From: Streptomyces sp. Tu 3180
GTDB taxonomy: Bacteria > Actinomycetota > Actinomycetes > Streptomycetales > Streptomycetaceae
Direction: 5' to 3'
NCBI RefSeq assembly: GCF_009852415.1
Contig: NZ_WOXS01000002.1
Location: forward strand, 1,696,501-1,760,500
DNA length: 64,000 bases
A program made the translations under genes and the position numbers. Positions 1-9,039 of this stretch are shown in pieces (positions within the stretch are counted from its first letter, which is position 1; each line of letters starts with the position of its first letter). Under the pieces are notes generated by a model. That model saw only the letters and a list, made by a program, of their open reading frames with translations. It was not told where the DNA came from and did no database searches.

Positions 1-1613
1 AGGAAGTCGTCGTGCGTCTTGGCGAACTCGGTCTTGTTCACGCCGTCGGTGGCCACGAAGTAGATCCAGCCGTCCTCCGTGGGGTCCAGCGCAGCCCGCA
101 GGGCCTCTTCGCCGGGGTTGCCGATGGGTCCGGGCGGCAGGCCCTTGTTGGTGTAGGTGTTGTACGGGTCCTGGTTGCTGTTGATCTCGGACTCGCTGAT
201 GTGGATGTTGCTCTCGCCCTGCAGGTAGTTGAAGGTCGAGTCGAACTGGAGCAGCTGGTTGGTCTCGGTGTTGGTGGGCTTGAGCCGGTTGTAGACGACC
301 TCGGACATCTTGCGGAAGTCGTCGTGGGTCTTGCCCTCGGCCTGCACCAGGCTGGCGACCGTCACCAGCTCCCACGGCCCTTCGAGACCGAGGCTCTCCG
401 CCTTCTCCTCGAAGTCCAGTGCCTCGTACTTGGCGACGGCCTGCTCCACCATCTTCCTCAGCACGTCCTCGGGCTTCTGCCCCTTGGTCACGCCGTAGCT
501 CGACGGGAAGAGGAAGCCCTCCAGCGGGTCCTTGACGTTCTCGTGGTTCATCGCCCATTCGGGCAGGCCGAGGTTCTTCCACTCGGTCTCGGCGACCTCG
601 GCGGTGGTGCCTTCCTTCACCTTGAGGCGCTTGTCGATGAGCTTGTAGATGTCGACGTTGCGCTTGCCCTCGGCGATGATCAGGTTGTTGCGGCTCTTCG
701 GGCTGAGCATCAGCTCGACGGCGCTGGCGGCCGACATCTCCTTCTCCAGCGTGTAGACGCCGTCCTGGATCGTCTTGCCCTGGGGGTTGCTCTGCTGGGC
801 CGCGACGAAGGCGTCGACGCTCTTGACCACGCCTTCTTCCTTGAGCACCTGGCCGATGGCGTACCCGCCGGCGCCCTTGGGGATCGTGACGGTGACCTGC
901 TGGCCGTTGCCGTCCCCCGCGAAGTCCGGGGCGCTGCCGAAACGATCCTGGTAGAACTGGTACCCGAAATATCCGATTCCGGCGATGCCGCCGCCGAAGA
1001 CCATGACCACCACGAGGCAGGCGAAGCCGTTGCGCCGCTTCTTCTCCTTGCCGCTGCGGCCCCGGCGCTCGCCGCGCCCGCGGCGGTCGCCCGGCTCGCC
1101 GTCCCGGCCGTCACCGTCGTCGCCGCCGCCCGCGAAGAAGGCGTGTTCGCCCTGGTCGGGGCCCGGGTCCCAGTCGGTCTGCGGCTCGGGTTCGGCACGC
1201 CGGCGGCCGGGCGCCGGCGGCGGATAGGCGTCGGGGGTGCTGTAGGGGTCGGCCTGCTCCCCGCCGTACGCCCCGGTCTGCTGCCCGTACGGGTCCGCCG
1301 GGCCGGCGGCGTACGGGTCCTGCGGGTGGGCGCCGGTCTGCCAGCCGCCGGTGTCGTACTGCTGCTGAGGGGGGTACTGCTGGTCGTGCTGCGGGTACTG
1401 CTGCGGCTGGGGGTAACCGTCCTGCTCGGCGGCGCCCCAGTCGCCGTACTGCTGCTGGGCGTGCGGCTGCTGCGGGTAATGCTGCGGCTGGCCGCCGTAG
1501 GGGGACTGCCGGTCCTGCTGCCCGGCCTGCTGTCCTCCCCATCCGCCGTCTCCGTACAACGGATCGTCCGGATGCCACGGTTCGGAGCCTTGGCCCCGGC
1601 CATACTCAGTCAT
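1..1613 (-). CDS. mltG: Endolytic transglycosylase MltG (3' end beyond window)
   Basis: This is a YceG/MltG-family endolytic murein transglycosylase that cleaves nascent glycan strands and ends peptidoglycan polymerisation at the membrane. About 537 codons are visible. The ATG at 1613 follows AGGGGATCG. The first ~180 residues are a cytosolic tail rich in Gln, Pro, Tyr and Gly, ending in a basic stretch. One membrane segment follows (FACLVVVMVFGGGIAGIG), then a LysM-like region and the YceG catalytic domain. That domain includes VASLVQAEG, which holds the expected catalytic glutamate, and the conserved LPPGPIGNPG. The reading frame is open at base 1, and only about the last 15-20 residues appear to be missing. 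It lies downstream of ruvX and alaS on the same strand, as in other actinobacteria. Confidence 0.93.
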   Translation of the reverse strand, partial: MTEYGRGQGSEPWHPDDPLYGDGGWGGQQAGQQDRQSPYGGQPQHYPQQPHAQQQYGDWGAAEQDGYPQPQQYPQHDQQYPPQQQYDTGGWQTGAHPQDPYAAGPADPYGQQTGAYGGEQADPYSTPDAYPPPAPGRRRAEPEPQTDWDPGPDQGEHAFFAGGGDDGDGRDGEPGDRRGRGERRGRSGKEKKRRNGFACLVVVMVFGGGIAGIGYFGYQFYQDRFGSAPDFAGDGNGQQVTVTIPKGAGGYAIGQVLKEEGVVKSVDAFVAAQQSNPQGKTIQDGVYTLEKEMSAASAVELMLSPKSRNNLIIAEGKRNVDIYKLIDKRLKVKEGTTAEVAETEWKNLGLPEWAMNHENVKDPLEGFLFPSSYGVTKGQKPEDVLRKMVEQAVAKYEALDFEEKAESLGLEGPWELVTVASLVQAEGKTHDDFRKMSEVVYNRLKPTNTETNQLLQFDSTFNYLQGESNIHISESEINSNQDPYNTYTNKGLPPGPIGNPGEEALRAALDPTEDGWIYFVATDGVNKTEFAKTHDDF

Positions 1614-1739
1614 CGATCCCCTAGAGCCGCGAGGGGGCGGTCACCCGGCCGCCTGACGACCCCGGCTTCCGTCCCGCCTCTCTCTGTGCGGAGGCTGTTC
1701 GAATGCCACCGCATCGCGCGGAACGTTACCGTATCGCGA

Positions 1740-2204
1740 TCAGATGACCACTTCGACGCCCTCGCCGGGTGGTTCGTCTGACACCCGTTCGGATTCCAGT
1801 GCCTGCTGGAGGATGATCACAGCGGCCGCCTGATCGATGACGGACCGTCCCTTCCTGGACTTCACCCCCGAGGCCCGCAGCCCCTGGCTCGCCGTCACCG
1901 TGGTCATGCGTTCGTCCACGAGCCGCACCGGAAGGGGCGCGATCACGCGGGCCAGTTCCTGGGCGAAGCCGCGGACCTTGGCCGCGGCCGGACCCTCGCC
2001 CCCCTTGAGGGAGCGAGGGAGGCCGACGACGACCTCGATCGGCTCGTACTCCTCGACGAGCTGCTTCAGCCGCCGGTGGGCGGCCGGGACGTCCCGGCCG
2101 GGGACGGTCTCGACCGGGGTGGCGAGGATCCCGTCGGGGTCGCACGAGGCGACCCCGATCCGGGCGTCCCCGACGTCGATCGCGAGACGACGTCCTCTGC
2201 GCAT
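1740..2204 (-). CDS. ruvX: Putative pre-16S rRNA nuclease / Holliday junction resolvase-like RuvX (YqgF)
   Basis: This 154-aa protein has an RNase H-like fold and belongs to the YqgF/RuvX family. The family is implicated in 5' maturation of pre-16S rRNA; the older name is Holliday junction resolvase-like. The N-terminal LAIDVGDARIGVA motif carries the first catalytic Asp, VVVGLPRSLKG the mid-protein motif, and VDERMTT the C-terminal acidic motif. Its length is normal for the family. It starts 11 bp after the alaS stop, so it is probably co-transcribed with alaS upstream and mltG downstream. Confidence 0.93.
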   Translation of the reverse strand: MRRGRRLAIDVGDARIGVASCDPDGILATPVETVPGRDVPAAHRRLKQLVEEYEPIEVVVGLPRSLKGGEGPAAAKVRGFAQELARVIAPLPVRLVDERMTTVTASQGLRASGVKSRKGRSVIDQAAAVIILQQALESERVSDEPPGEGVEVVI

Positions 2205-2215
2205 CGTTTCCGGCC

Positions 2216-4888
2216 CTACTTCGCGGTGTCGGCGACGAGCCGCTCGACGGCGTCGACGGCCTCGCCGATGGCGGCGGGGTTCTGGCCGCCGCCCTGGGCG
2301 ACGTCCGGCTTGCCGCCACCGCCGCCGCCGAGGGTCTTGGCGGCGGCGCGCACCAGGTCACCGGCCTTCAGGCCGCGCTCGCGGGCGGCCTCGTTGGTGG
2401 CGATGACCGTGAGCGGCTTGCCGTTGACCGTGGTGAACAGGGCGACCACCACGGCCCGTCCGCCCTGGATGCGGCCGCGCACGTCGAGGACCAGCTTGCG
2501 CAGGTCGTCGGCGGTGGTGCCGTCCGGGACCTGACCGGTGACGACGGCGATGCCGCGGACGTCCTTGGCGGACTCGGCGAGACCGGCGGCGGCCTGGAGC
2601 ACCTTCTCGGCGCGGAACTTCTCGATCTCCTTCTCGGCGTCCTTCAGCTTGGCCAGCATGCCGGCCACCTTCTCCGGAAGCTCCTCGGAGCGGCCCTTGA
2701 GCAGTTCGGTGAGCTGGTTGACGACCGTGTGCTCGCGGGCGAGGAAGTTGTAGGCGTCCACGCCGACCAGGGCCTCGATACGGCGCACGCCGGAGCCGAT
2801 GGAGGACTCGCCGAGCAGCTTCACCAGACCCAGCTGGGCGGTGTTGTGCACGTGGGTGCCGCCGCACAGCTCCTTGGAGAAGTCGCCGATGGTGACCACG
2901 CGGACGCGCTCGCCGTACTTCTCGCCGAACTCGGCGATGGCGCCCTGCTTCTTGGCCTCCTCGATGCCCATGACGTCGGCGCGCACGTCGAGGTCGCGGG
3001 CGAGCACCTCGTTGATCTTCTGCTCGACGTCGAGCATGACCGTCTGCGGCACGGCGGACGGGGAGCCGAAGTCGAAGCGGAAGCGGCCGGGCTGGTTCTC
3101 GGAACCGGCCTGGGCGGCCGTCGGGCCGAGGGCGTCGCGCAGGGCCTGGTGGGTGAGGTGGGTGGCCGAGTGGGCGCGGGCGATGGCCGTGCGGCGGCGG
3201 GCGTCGATGGAGGCGTGGGCCTTGGCTCCGACGGTGACCTCGCCGACCTGGACGACGCCCTTGTGGACGTAGACGCCGGGGACCGGCTTCTGGCAGTCGC
3301 GGACCTCGATGACGGCACCGGTGTCCACCTTGATGCGGCCGGTGTCGCCGATCTGGCCGCCGCCCTCGGCGTAGAACGGGGTGCGGTCGAGGACGATCTC
3401 GACCTCGTCGCCCTCGGTGGCGGCCGGCGAGGAGGCGCCGTCGACGAGGATGCCGACGACCGTCGACTCGCCCTCGGTGTCGGTGTAGCCGATGAAGTCG
3501 GTGGCACCGGCCCGGTCGGCGATCTCGCGGTAGGCGCCGAGGTCGGCGTGGCCGGTCTTCTTGGCCTGGGCGTCGGCCTTGGCGCGCTCCCGCTGCTCCT
3601 TCATCAGGCGGCGGAAGCCCTCCTCGTCCACGGACAGCCCCTGCTCGGCGGCCATCTCCAGGGTGAGGTCGATCGGGAAGCCCCAGGTGTCGTGGAGCAG
3701 GAAGGCCTTGTCGCCGGGCAGCACGGTGGAGCCGGCGGCCTTGGTGTCGCTGACGGCGGTGTCGAGGATGTTGGTGCCGGCCTTCAGCGTCTTGAGGAAG
3801 GCGTTCTCCTCGGCGAGGGCGACCTTCTCGATCCGCTCGCGGTCGGTGATCAGCTCGGGGTACTGCTGCCCCATCATGCCGATCACGACGTCGATCAGGT
3901 CCTTGACGACCGGGCCGGTGGCGCCGAGCAGGCGCATGTTGCGGATGGCGCGGCGCATGATGCGGCGCAGCACGTAGCCGCGGCCCTCGTTGCCCGGGGT
4001 GACGCCGTCGCCGATGAGCATGGTGGCGGTGCGCATGTGGTCGGTGACCACGCGCAGGGAGACGTCCGAGGCGTGGGCGTCGCCGTAGCGGACGCCGGTC
4101 AGCTCGGTGGCCTTGTCGATCACGGCCATGGAGGTGTCGATCTCGTACATGTTCTGCACGCCCTGCAGAATCATGGCGAGCCGCTCGAGACCGAGGCCGG
4201 TGTCGATGTTCTTGCTCGGCAGGTCCCCGAGGATCTCGAAGTTGTCCTTGCCGGTGCCCTCGCCCCGCTCGTACTGCATGAAGACGAGGTTCCAGATCTC
4301 CACGTACCGCTCGTCGTTGACGGCGGGGCCGCCCTCGGCGCCGAACTCGGGGCCGCGGTCGTAGTTGATCTCGGAGCAGGGGCCGCAGGGGCCGGGGACG
4401 CCCATGGACCAGTAGTTGTCCTTCATGCCGAGGCGCTGGATGCGCTCCTTCGGCACGCCGACGACCTCGTGCCAGATGCGCTCGGCCTCGTCGTCGTCCT
4501 TGTAGACGGTGATCCACAGGCGCTCGGGGTCGAGGCCGTAACCGCCCTTGTCCTGGGGGCTGGTGAGCAGCTCCCAGGCGAGCTTGATGGCGCCTTCCTT
4601 GAAGTAGTCGCCGAAGGAGAAGTTGCCGCACATCTGGAAGAAGGTGCCGTGCCGGGTGGTCTTGCCGACCTCTTCGATGTCGGGCGTGCGCACGCACTTC
4701 TGCACGCTGGTGGCGCGCTCGAAGGGCGGCTTGACCTCACCCAGGAAGTAGGGCTTGAAGGGCACCATGCCGGCCGGGACGAGCAGCAGAGTCGGGTCGT
4801 CCGCGATGAGCGACGCCGAAGGGACGACGGTGTGCCCGCGCTCCTCGAAGAAGCTCAGCCAGCGGCGGCGGATCTCGGCCGACTCCAT
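2216..4888 (-). CDS. alaS: Alanyl-tRNA synthetase
   Basis: Class II alanine-tRNA ligase of 890 aa, the full family length. It has the N-terminal aminoacylation core ([13 protein letters not shown], then [12 protein letters not shown]), an editing domain with the zinc-binding HSATHLTHQ (HxxxH) and CGGTHV motifs, and a C-terminal C-Ala/DHHA1 region with a coiled coil ending in a Gly-rich stretch (GGGGGGKPD). The ATG at 4888 overlaps the upstream gene's stop by one base (TGATG) and follows GAGGACC, so translation is probably coupled. The gene order alaS-ruvX-mltG is conserved in actinobacteria. Confidence 0.98.
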   Translation of the reverse strand: MESAEIRRRWLSFFEERGHTVVPSASLIADDPTLLLVPAGMVPFKPYFLGEVKPPFERATSVQKCVRTPDIEEVGKTTRHGTFFQMCGNFSFGDYFKEGAIKLAWELLTSPQDKGGYGLDPERLWITVYKDDDEAERIWHEVVGVPKERIQRLGMKDNYWSMGVPGPCGPCSEINYDRGPEFGAEGGPAVNDERYVEIWNLVFMQYERGEGTGKDNFEILGDLPSKNIDTGLGLERLAMILQGVQNMYEIDTSMAVIDKATELTGVRYGDAHASDVSLRVVTDHMRTATMLIGDGVTPGNEGRGYVLRRIMRRAIRNMRLLGATGPVVKDLIDVVIGMMGQQYPELITDRERIEKVALAEENAFLKTLKAGTNILDTAVSDTKAAGSTVLPGDKAFLLHDTWGFPIDLTLEMAAEQGLSVDEEGFRRLMKEQRERAKADAQAKKTGHADLGAYREIADRAGATDFIGYTDTEGESTVVGILVDGASSPAATEGDEVEIVLDRTPFYAEGGGQIGDTGRIKVDTGAVIEVRDCQKPVPGVYVHKGVVQVGEVTVGAKAHASIDARRRTAIARAHSATHLTHQALRDALGPTAAQAGSENQPGRFRFDFGSPSAVPQTVMLDVEQKINEVLARDLDVRADVMGIEEAKKQGAIAEFGEKYGERVRVVTIGDFSKELCGGTHVHNTAQLGLVKLLGESSIGSGVRRIEALVGVDAYNFLAREHTVVNQLTELLKGRSEELPEKVAGMLAKLKDAEKEIEKFRAEKVLQAAAGLAESAKDVRGIAVVTGQVPDGTTADDLRKLVLDVRGRIQGGRAVVVALFTTVNGKPLTVIATNEAARERGLKAGDLVRAAAKTLGGGGGGKPDVAQGGGQNPAAIGEAVDAVERLVADTAK

Positions 4889-5283
4889 CAGTGGTCCTCA
4901 TTCCGGTTGTACGGGTACGTCTTGTGCGTCGGTTCGTACGTCGGCTCGTGCGCCGGTTCACGCGCAGGGCCCTCGACGTACGGAGGGGTGTTGCGGTTCT
5001 CGATGACGGCGTAGCGCCGCGGCGGGGGCAGTTCGCGGTCGACGGGGGCGTTGAGCCCGAGCGCGTCGCCCAGTTCGGCCTCCCGCCGGGCCATGTGGTC
5101 GCGGACCTCGAGCGCGAAGTCCACGGCGCGGTCCTTGAGCCTGCCGCCGGTCTCGATCGCCTTGTTCGCCGCGGTCACGGCGAGGTTCTCGGGCGTCAGC
5201 TGCTTGAGCTTGCGGTTGACCTTGGTGGTGGCCCACACGCCGGCGGCGACGCCGGTGCTGAACCAGAACGTACGGCGGAACAT
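4888..5283 (-). CDS. DUF6167 family small protein upstream of alaS
   Basis: This 131-aa protein of unknown function is conserved next to alaS in Streptomyces. Residues 3-18 ([16 protein letters not shown]) form a short hydrophobic N-terminal segment that may be a membrane anchor. A charged amphipathic helical region of about 60 residues follows. The tail is rich in Pro, Arg and Tyr, with a short [15 protein letters not shown] repeat. The stop codon shares one base with the alaS start, and the gene begins 6 bp after the preceding DUF948 gene, so the three form one operon. The family assignment is from memory of its sequence pattern. Confidence 0.85.
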   Translation of the reverse strand: MFRRTFWFSTGVAAGVWATTKVNRKLKQLTPENLAVTAANKAIETGGRLKDRAVDFALEVRDHMARREAELGDALGLNAPVDRELPPPRRYAVIENRNTPPYVEGPAREPAHEPTYEPTHKTYPYNRNEDH

Positions 5284-5289
5284 GGCGGG

Positions 5290-5733
5290 TCAGTCCCTCT
5301 TTCCACGGGTGCGCTTCTCCCGCCGGGTGCCCGGTACGGTGCGGCCCACGACCACGGTGCGCCTCGGCGTCCTGGCCTCGGCGTCCTCCTTGCGGCCGCT
5401 GACGGCCCGGCGCACGCCGTAGCCGAAGGCGGCCACCTTGACGAGCGGCCCGCCGAAGGTGGAGGCCACGGTGGTGGACAGCGCGGAGGCGTTGGAGGTG
5501 ACCTCCTGCACGTCGGAGGCGATCGCGTCGACCCGTTCGATCTGGGTCTGCGCGGAGCGCACCGCCGCGGAGGCGTCGGCCAGCAGCGGGACGGCCTGGT
5601 CGGTGACGTCCGCCACGAGCTTGGTGGTCGCCCTGAGCGTCTGGGCCAGCCTCGCGAGGGCCACCGCGAGGAAGGAGACCAGGATCGCCCAGAAGACGGC
5701 CACCAGGATTCCGGCCACCTCTCCACCGGACAC
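5290..5733 (-). CDS. DUF948 domain membrane protein
   Basis: A 147-aa protein with one N-terminal membrane helix (VAGILVAVFWAILVSFLAVAL). A heptad-like helical region follows (residues ~25-90, many Ala, Thr, Val and Asp), as in DUF948 proteins of unknown function, and the tail is basic. I chose the GTG at 5733, which has a GGGAGCGG ribosome-binding site about 9 nt upstream. An in-frame ATG at 5769 would add 12 residues without a good site. It is the first gene of the operon running into alaS. Confidence 0.85.
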   Translation of the reverse strand: MSGGEVAGILVAVFWAILVSFLAVALARLAQTLRATTKLVADVTDQAVPLLADASAAVRSAQTQIERVDAIASDVQEVTSNASALSTTVASTFGGPLVKVAAFGYGVRRAVSGRKEDAEARTPRRTVVVGRTVPGTRREKRTRGKRD

Positions 5734-5858
5734 TGTGTGCACCCGCTCCCTGAAAACGTGCCTGAACATCGAGAAAGTCGTGTCACCGAGCCTATCGCGC
5801 CGGTGATGGGAGTCCGTACCGGATTACCGCCCGGCGCCGGTGGAGTTGCGCGAAGCGA

Positions 5859-5888
5859 TTGTACGGAGTGAATACGGTTCAGTACGCT
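5859..5888 (+). promoter_or_regulatory. Candidate promoter giving a leaderless transcript
   Basis: TTGTAC (5859-5864) and TACGCT (5883-5888) are separated by 18 nt and resemble a principal-sigma -35/-10 pair. The predicted start of transcription (~5895-5898) falls on the ATG at 5898, which has no ribosome-binding site. A leaderless mRNA is therefore the simplest reading. No experimental support is visible. Confidence 0.4.
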
Positions 5889-5897
5889 GCGTATCCC

Positions 5898-8057
5898 ATG
5901 CGGGACCTTCGGCACGTTTCCACGCCGGGACACGGCGATCTGCCCCTGGAGCCGGACCCCTTCGTGGGGCGCTCCGCGGAACTGGCCGGGCTGTCCCGGG
6001 CGCTCGGCGCCTCCCGGCTGGTGACGGTGACCGGGACGGGCGGGGTCGGCAAGTCGCGTCTGGCCGCCCGCGCCGCCGCGCGGTGCGCGCCCCCGGACGG
6101 GACGTGGCGGGTGGAACTGGCTCCGGTCAGGGACCCGGAGTTCGTGGACCACGCCGTCGTGGAGGCCCTGGGGCTGACGGACCACACCACCCGGTCACCG
6201 CGCGAGACGCTGCTCGCCCATCTCGCCGGGCGCCGGGTGCTGCTGGTGCTGGACGGGTTCGAGCACCTGGTGGACGCCTGTGCCTCGCTGGTGGCCGAAC
6301 TGCTGCGCCGGGCGCCGGGTCTGCGGGTGCTCGCCGTGGGGCGGCGGGCCCTGTCCGTCGCCGGGGAGACACTGTTCCCGCTGTCTCCGCTGGGCGAGGA
6401 CGAGGCGGTGGCGCTGCTGGAGGTGCGCGCCGGGCAGCGCGGGGTGCGGGCCGGGGACGGCCCCGAGACGCGGGCACTGTGCCGGCGGCTGGACGGGCTG
6501 CCGCTCGCGATCGAGCTGGCCGCGGGGCGGCTGGGGACGCTGTCCCCGGGGCAGCTGCTGGAACGGCTCGACGACCGGTTCCGGCTGTTGACCGGCGGCT
6601 GCCGGGACGCGCCGCCCCGGCACCGCACGCTGCGCACGGCGATCGGCTGGAGCCACGAACTGTGCACTCCCGAGGAGCGGTTGCTGTGGGCGCGGCTGTC
6701 GGTGTTCGCGGGGCGGTTCGACCTGGAGGCCGCCGAGTACGTGTGCGGCGGGGACGGTCTGCCCGCCGCCGACGTCCTCGACGTGCTGTCCTCGCTGCTC
6801 GCGCAGTCGGTGCTGACGCGCGAGGAGACGGCGGCGGGTGTGCGCTACCGGATGCTGGACACGCTGCGCGCCTACGGTGCCGAGTGGCTGGAGGGGACGG
6901 GCGACGCGGAGCGGGTCGGGCGGCGGCACCGGGACTGGTACGTGGGGCTGGCCACCTGGTGCGAGCTGGACTGGTTCTCGCCGCGGCAGAGTGAGATCGC
7001 CGCGCGCGTGGAGGCGGAGCTGCCGAATCTGCGCCGTGCCCTGGAGGTGGCTCTGGCCGAGCCGGAGGAGGCGTGCCTGGGGCAGTTCCTCGCGGGCTCG
7101 CTGTGGTTCTACTGGGTCGGCTGCGGACGGCTGTCGGAGGGGCGGCACTGGCTGGAGCAGGCGGTCCGGCTGGACTCCGGGCATGAGCAGGCGCGGCTCA
7201 AGGCCCTGTGGGTGCTGGGTTACGTGGCGGTCCTGCAGGGCGACAAGGCGTCCGCGCTGGCGGCGCTCCAGGAGTGCCGGCAGGAGGCGGAGCGGGTCGC
7301 GAGCGACAAGGCGCTGGCGTACGCCGAGCACCGCATCGGCTGTCTGGCCCTCGTCACGGACGACATGCCGCGCGCGGAGACGCTGCTGCGCTCGGCGCTG
7401 GAGCGCTACGCGAGGATCGGCGAGCTCAACAGCAATGTCCTGATGGGCCAGGTCGAGCTGGCGATGGTCCGTGCCTTCCGGGGCGATCTGCCGGAGGCGG
7501 TGCGGCTGTGCGAGGACGTGCGCCGGGTCTGCGACGACCACGGCGAGCGGTGGGCCCGCGCCTACGCCCTCTACGTCCTGGCGTACGCGGCCTGGAGCGG
7601 GGGCGACCCGGGCGGGGCGCGGGAGCTGCTGACGGACTGTCTGGAGGGGGCCCACGCCTTCCGCGACCTGCTCGGTGCCGTGCTGTCGCTGGAGCTGCTG
7701 GCCCTGGTCACGGCGACGGAGGGGGAAGCGGCCGAGGCGGCGGTGCTCCAGGGGGCGGCGGACCGGATGTGGCCGTCGGTGGGACTGCCGCTGTTCGGCT
7801 CGGCCCACTACAACGTGCCGCACGAGCTGTGCGAGGCGCGGGCCCGCGAGTGCCTCGGCGACGAGCGGTACGAGGAGTGCCGGCGGGCGGGGTCGCGGCT
7901 CGGCCGGGACGAGGCCGTCCGCCGGGCGCTGCGCCGGCCCGGGGCGCCGGCCGCCGCGCCCGCGCCGCGCGGGCCGGTGCGGCGGGCGGCCGCGGATGCC
8001 CCCGCACACGAGACCGCCGCCTCGCCCACCCGGAAGGGCGGGGAGACGGCGGACTGA
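5898..8057 (+). CDS. STAND/NB-ARC ATPase with TPR-like C-terminus (regulator-like)
   Basis: A 719-aa AfsR/LuxR-type STAND NTPase. It has a P-loop GTGGVGKS at residues 46-53, Walker B LLVLDG at 115-120 and the NB-ARC GLPLAIELAA motif at 200-209. A winged-helix-like segment follows, then an Ala/Leu/Arg-rich helical C-terminus with TPR-like repeats (e.g. LWVLGYVAVLQGDKASALAA). No N-terminal BTAD or OmpR-type DNA-binding domain and no C-terminal LuxR helix-turn-helix can be seen, so it looks like an ATPase switch lacking its own DNA reader. It is monocistronic and convergent with rpsD, with a 21-bp gap. An alternative TTG start at 5859 is possible. Its target is unknown. Confidence 0.85.
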   Translation: MRDLRHVSTPGHGDLPLEPDPFVGRSAELAGLSRALGASRLVTVTGTGGVGKSRLAARAAARCAPPDGTWRVELAPVRDPEFVDHAVVEALGLTDHTTRSPRETLLAHLAGRRVLLVLDGFEHLVDACASLVAELLRRAPGLRVLAVGRRALSVAGETLFPLSPLGEDEAVALLEVRAGQRGVRAGDGPETRALCRRLDGLPLAIELAAGRLGTLSPGQLLERLDDRFRLLTGGCRDAPPRHRTLRTAIGWSHELCTPEERLLWARLSVFAGRFDLEAAEYVCGGDGLPAADVLDVLSSLLAQSVLTREETAAGVRYRMLDTLRAYGAEWLEGTGDAERVGRRHRDWYVGLATWCELDWFSPRQSEIAARVEAELPNLRRALEVALAEPEEACLGQFLAGSLWFYWVGCGRLSEGRHWLEQAVRLDSGHEQARLKALWVLGYVAVLQGDKASALAALQECRQEAERVASDKALAYAEHRIGCLALVTDDMPRAETLLRSALERYARIGELNSNVLMGQVELAMVRAFRGDLPEAVRLCEDVRRVCDDHGERWARAYALYVLAYAAWSGGDPGGARELLTDCLEGAHAFRDLLGAVLSLELLALVTATEGEAAEAAVLQGAADRMWPSVGLPLFGSAHYNVPHELCEARARECLGDERYEECRRAGSRLGRDEAVRRALRRPGAPAAAPAPRGPVRRAAADAPAHETAASPTRKGGETAD

Positions 8058-8078
8058 GGTACCGCGTGCCTGCTGGGG

Positions 8079-8693
8079 TCAGCGGGCGTAGTACTCGACG
8101 ACGAGCTGCTCGTCGCAGATCACCGGGATCTCCTTGCGGTTCGGCTCGCGGTCCAGGCGGAACGCCAGGGCCTTGAGGTTCACCTGGAGGTAGCGCGGGG
8201 TCTCACCGTCGGGGGCGAAGCCACCCTCACGAGCGATCGTGAAGAGGGTCTTCTCCTTGGAGCGGTCGCGGACCTGCACGACGTCGTCCGGGCGGACACG
8301 GAAGGAGGGCTTGTCGACCTTCTTGCCGTTGACCTGGATGTGGCCGTGCACGACCATCTGGCGGGCCTGGTAGATCGTGCGGGCGATGCCCGAACGCAGG
8401 ACCAGGGCGTCGAGGCGGCGCTCCAGCTCGATGATCAGGGCCTCACCGGTCTTGCCCTGGACCTTGGAGGCACGCTCGTAGGCGCGGACGAGCTGGCGCT
8501 CGGACACGTCGTACTGCGCGCGCAGACGCTGCTTCTCGAGCAGACGGACCTTGTAGTCCGAGTTCTGCTTGCGGCCGCGGCCGTGCTCACCCGGCGGGTA
8601 GGGGCGGGCCTCGAAGTACTTGACGGCCTTCGGGGTCAGCGCGATGCCGAGGGCACGCGACTTCTTGACCTTGGGGCGGGACTGGTTCGCCAT
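8079..8693 (-). CDS. rpsD: 30S ribosomal protein S4
   Basis: This 204-aa primary rRNA-binding protein of the small subunit has an N-terminal S4 domain and a typical S4 RNA-binding domain ([18 protein letters not shown], then [13 protein letters not shown]). The four N-terminal zinc-binding cysteines of C+ S4 proteins are absent, so this is the zinc-independent form. The ATG at 8693 is preceded by GAGGTG. The gene stands alone rather than in the rpsM-rpsK-rpoA operon, as I recall for Streptomyces. The frame is open about 330 bp upstream, but those codons lack the S4 pattern. Confidence 0.97.
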   Translation of the reverse strand: MANQSRPKVKKSRALGIALTPKAVKYFEARPYPPGEHGRGRKQNSDYKVRLLEKQRLRAQYDVSERQLVRAYERASKVQGKTGEALIIELERRLDALVLRSGIARTIYQARQMVVHGHIQVNGKKVDKPSFRVRPDDVVQVRDRSKEKTLFTIAREGGFAPDGETPRYLQVNLKALAFRLDREPNRKEIPVICDEQLVVEYYAR

Positions 8694-9039
8694 GGAACCG
8701 ACACCTCGTGTTTTCTGTGCGAATACGGCTTCACCAGGGTTAGGGGAGGTCGCATCCGCAGCCGGGGAAACCCCGCGGGTCCGTCGTGAGGACCTGCCGG
8801 GCAGCCGCTCCCCTGATCTGGGCACATACGTGCAGCACGCGAGTGGCCCACCGACCGCTCCCGGGGACCCGGGTGGTGGTGGGCTGCCCGCGACACCGTT
8901 CGCCGGTGCGCGACGCTCCTGGAGGTCCCGCCGCCTCGCGGCGGTGGGGCTCCGGCTGGATGTCCCGCTCTGGTGGTGCCGGCTCCCCTCGCGGGGACCG
9001 GACGCGGGACGCAGCACTCCACGCAATTCTACAGGGTGG
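8694..9039 (-). other. 346-bp rpsD-rarA intergenic region / probable rpsD leader
   Basis: I see no gene here. On the minus strand a TAGAAT box (9035-9030) could be a -10 element, but I could not find a convincing -35. The rest is GC-rich with several short inverted repeats, for example around 8995-9005 and 8865-8885. Such a long leader before a ribosomal protein gene could hold autoregulatory structure, but I recognise no known leader motif. Confidence 0.4.

Noticed and set aside
12..1781. Plus-strand 589-codon frame across mltG
   Set aside because: Low-complexity Val/Leu/Gly/Arg product. The minus strand encodes a standard MltG.
2729..5014. Long plus-strand open frame (761 codons) opposite alaS
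   Set aside because: It is the mirror of the alaS codon bias in GC-rich DNA. Its product is a Val/Gly/Leu/Asp/His-rich string with no recognisable family.
8694..9026. N-terminal extension of rpsD to 9026
   Set aside because: The frame is open, but the added residues are Arg/Pro/Gly-rich, S4 similarity starts at 8693, and GAGGTG precedes that ATG.
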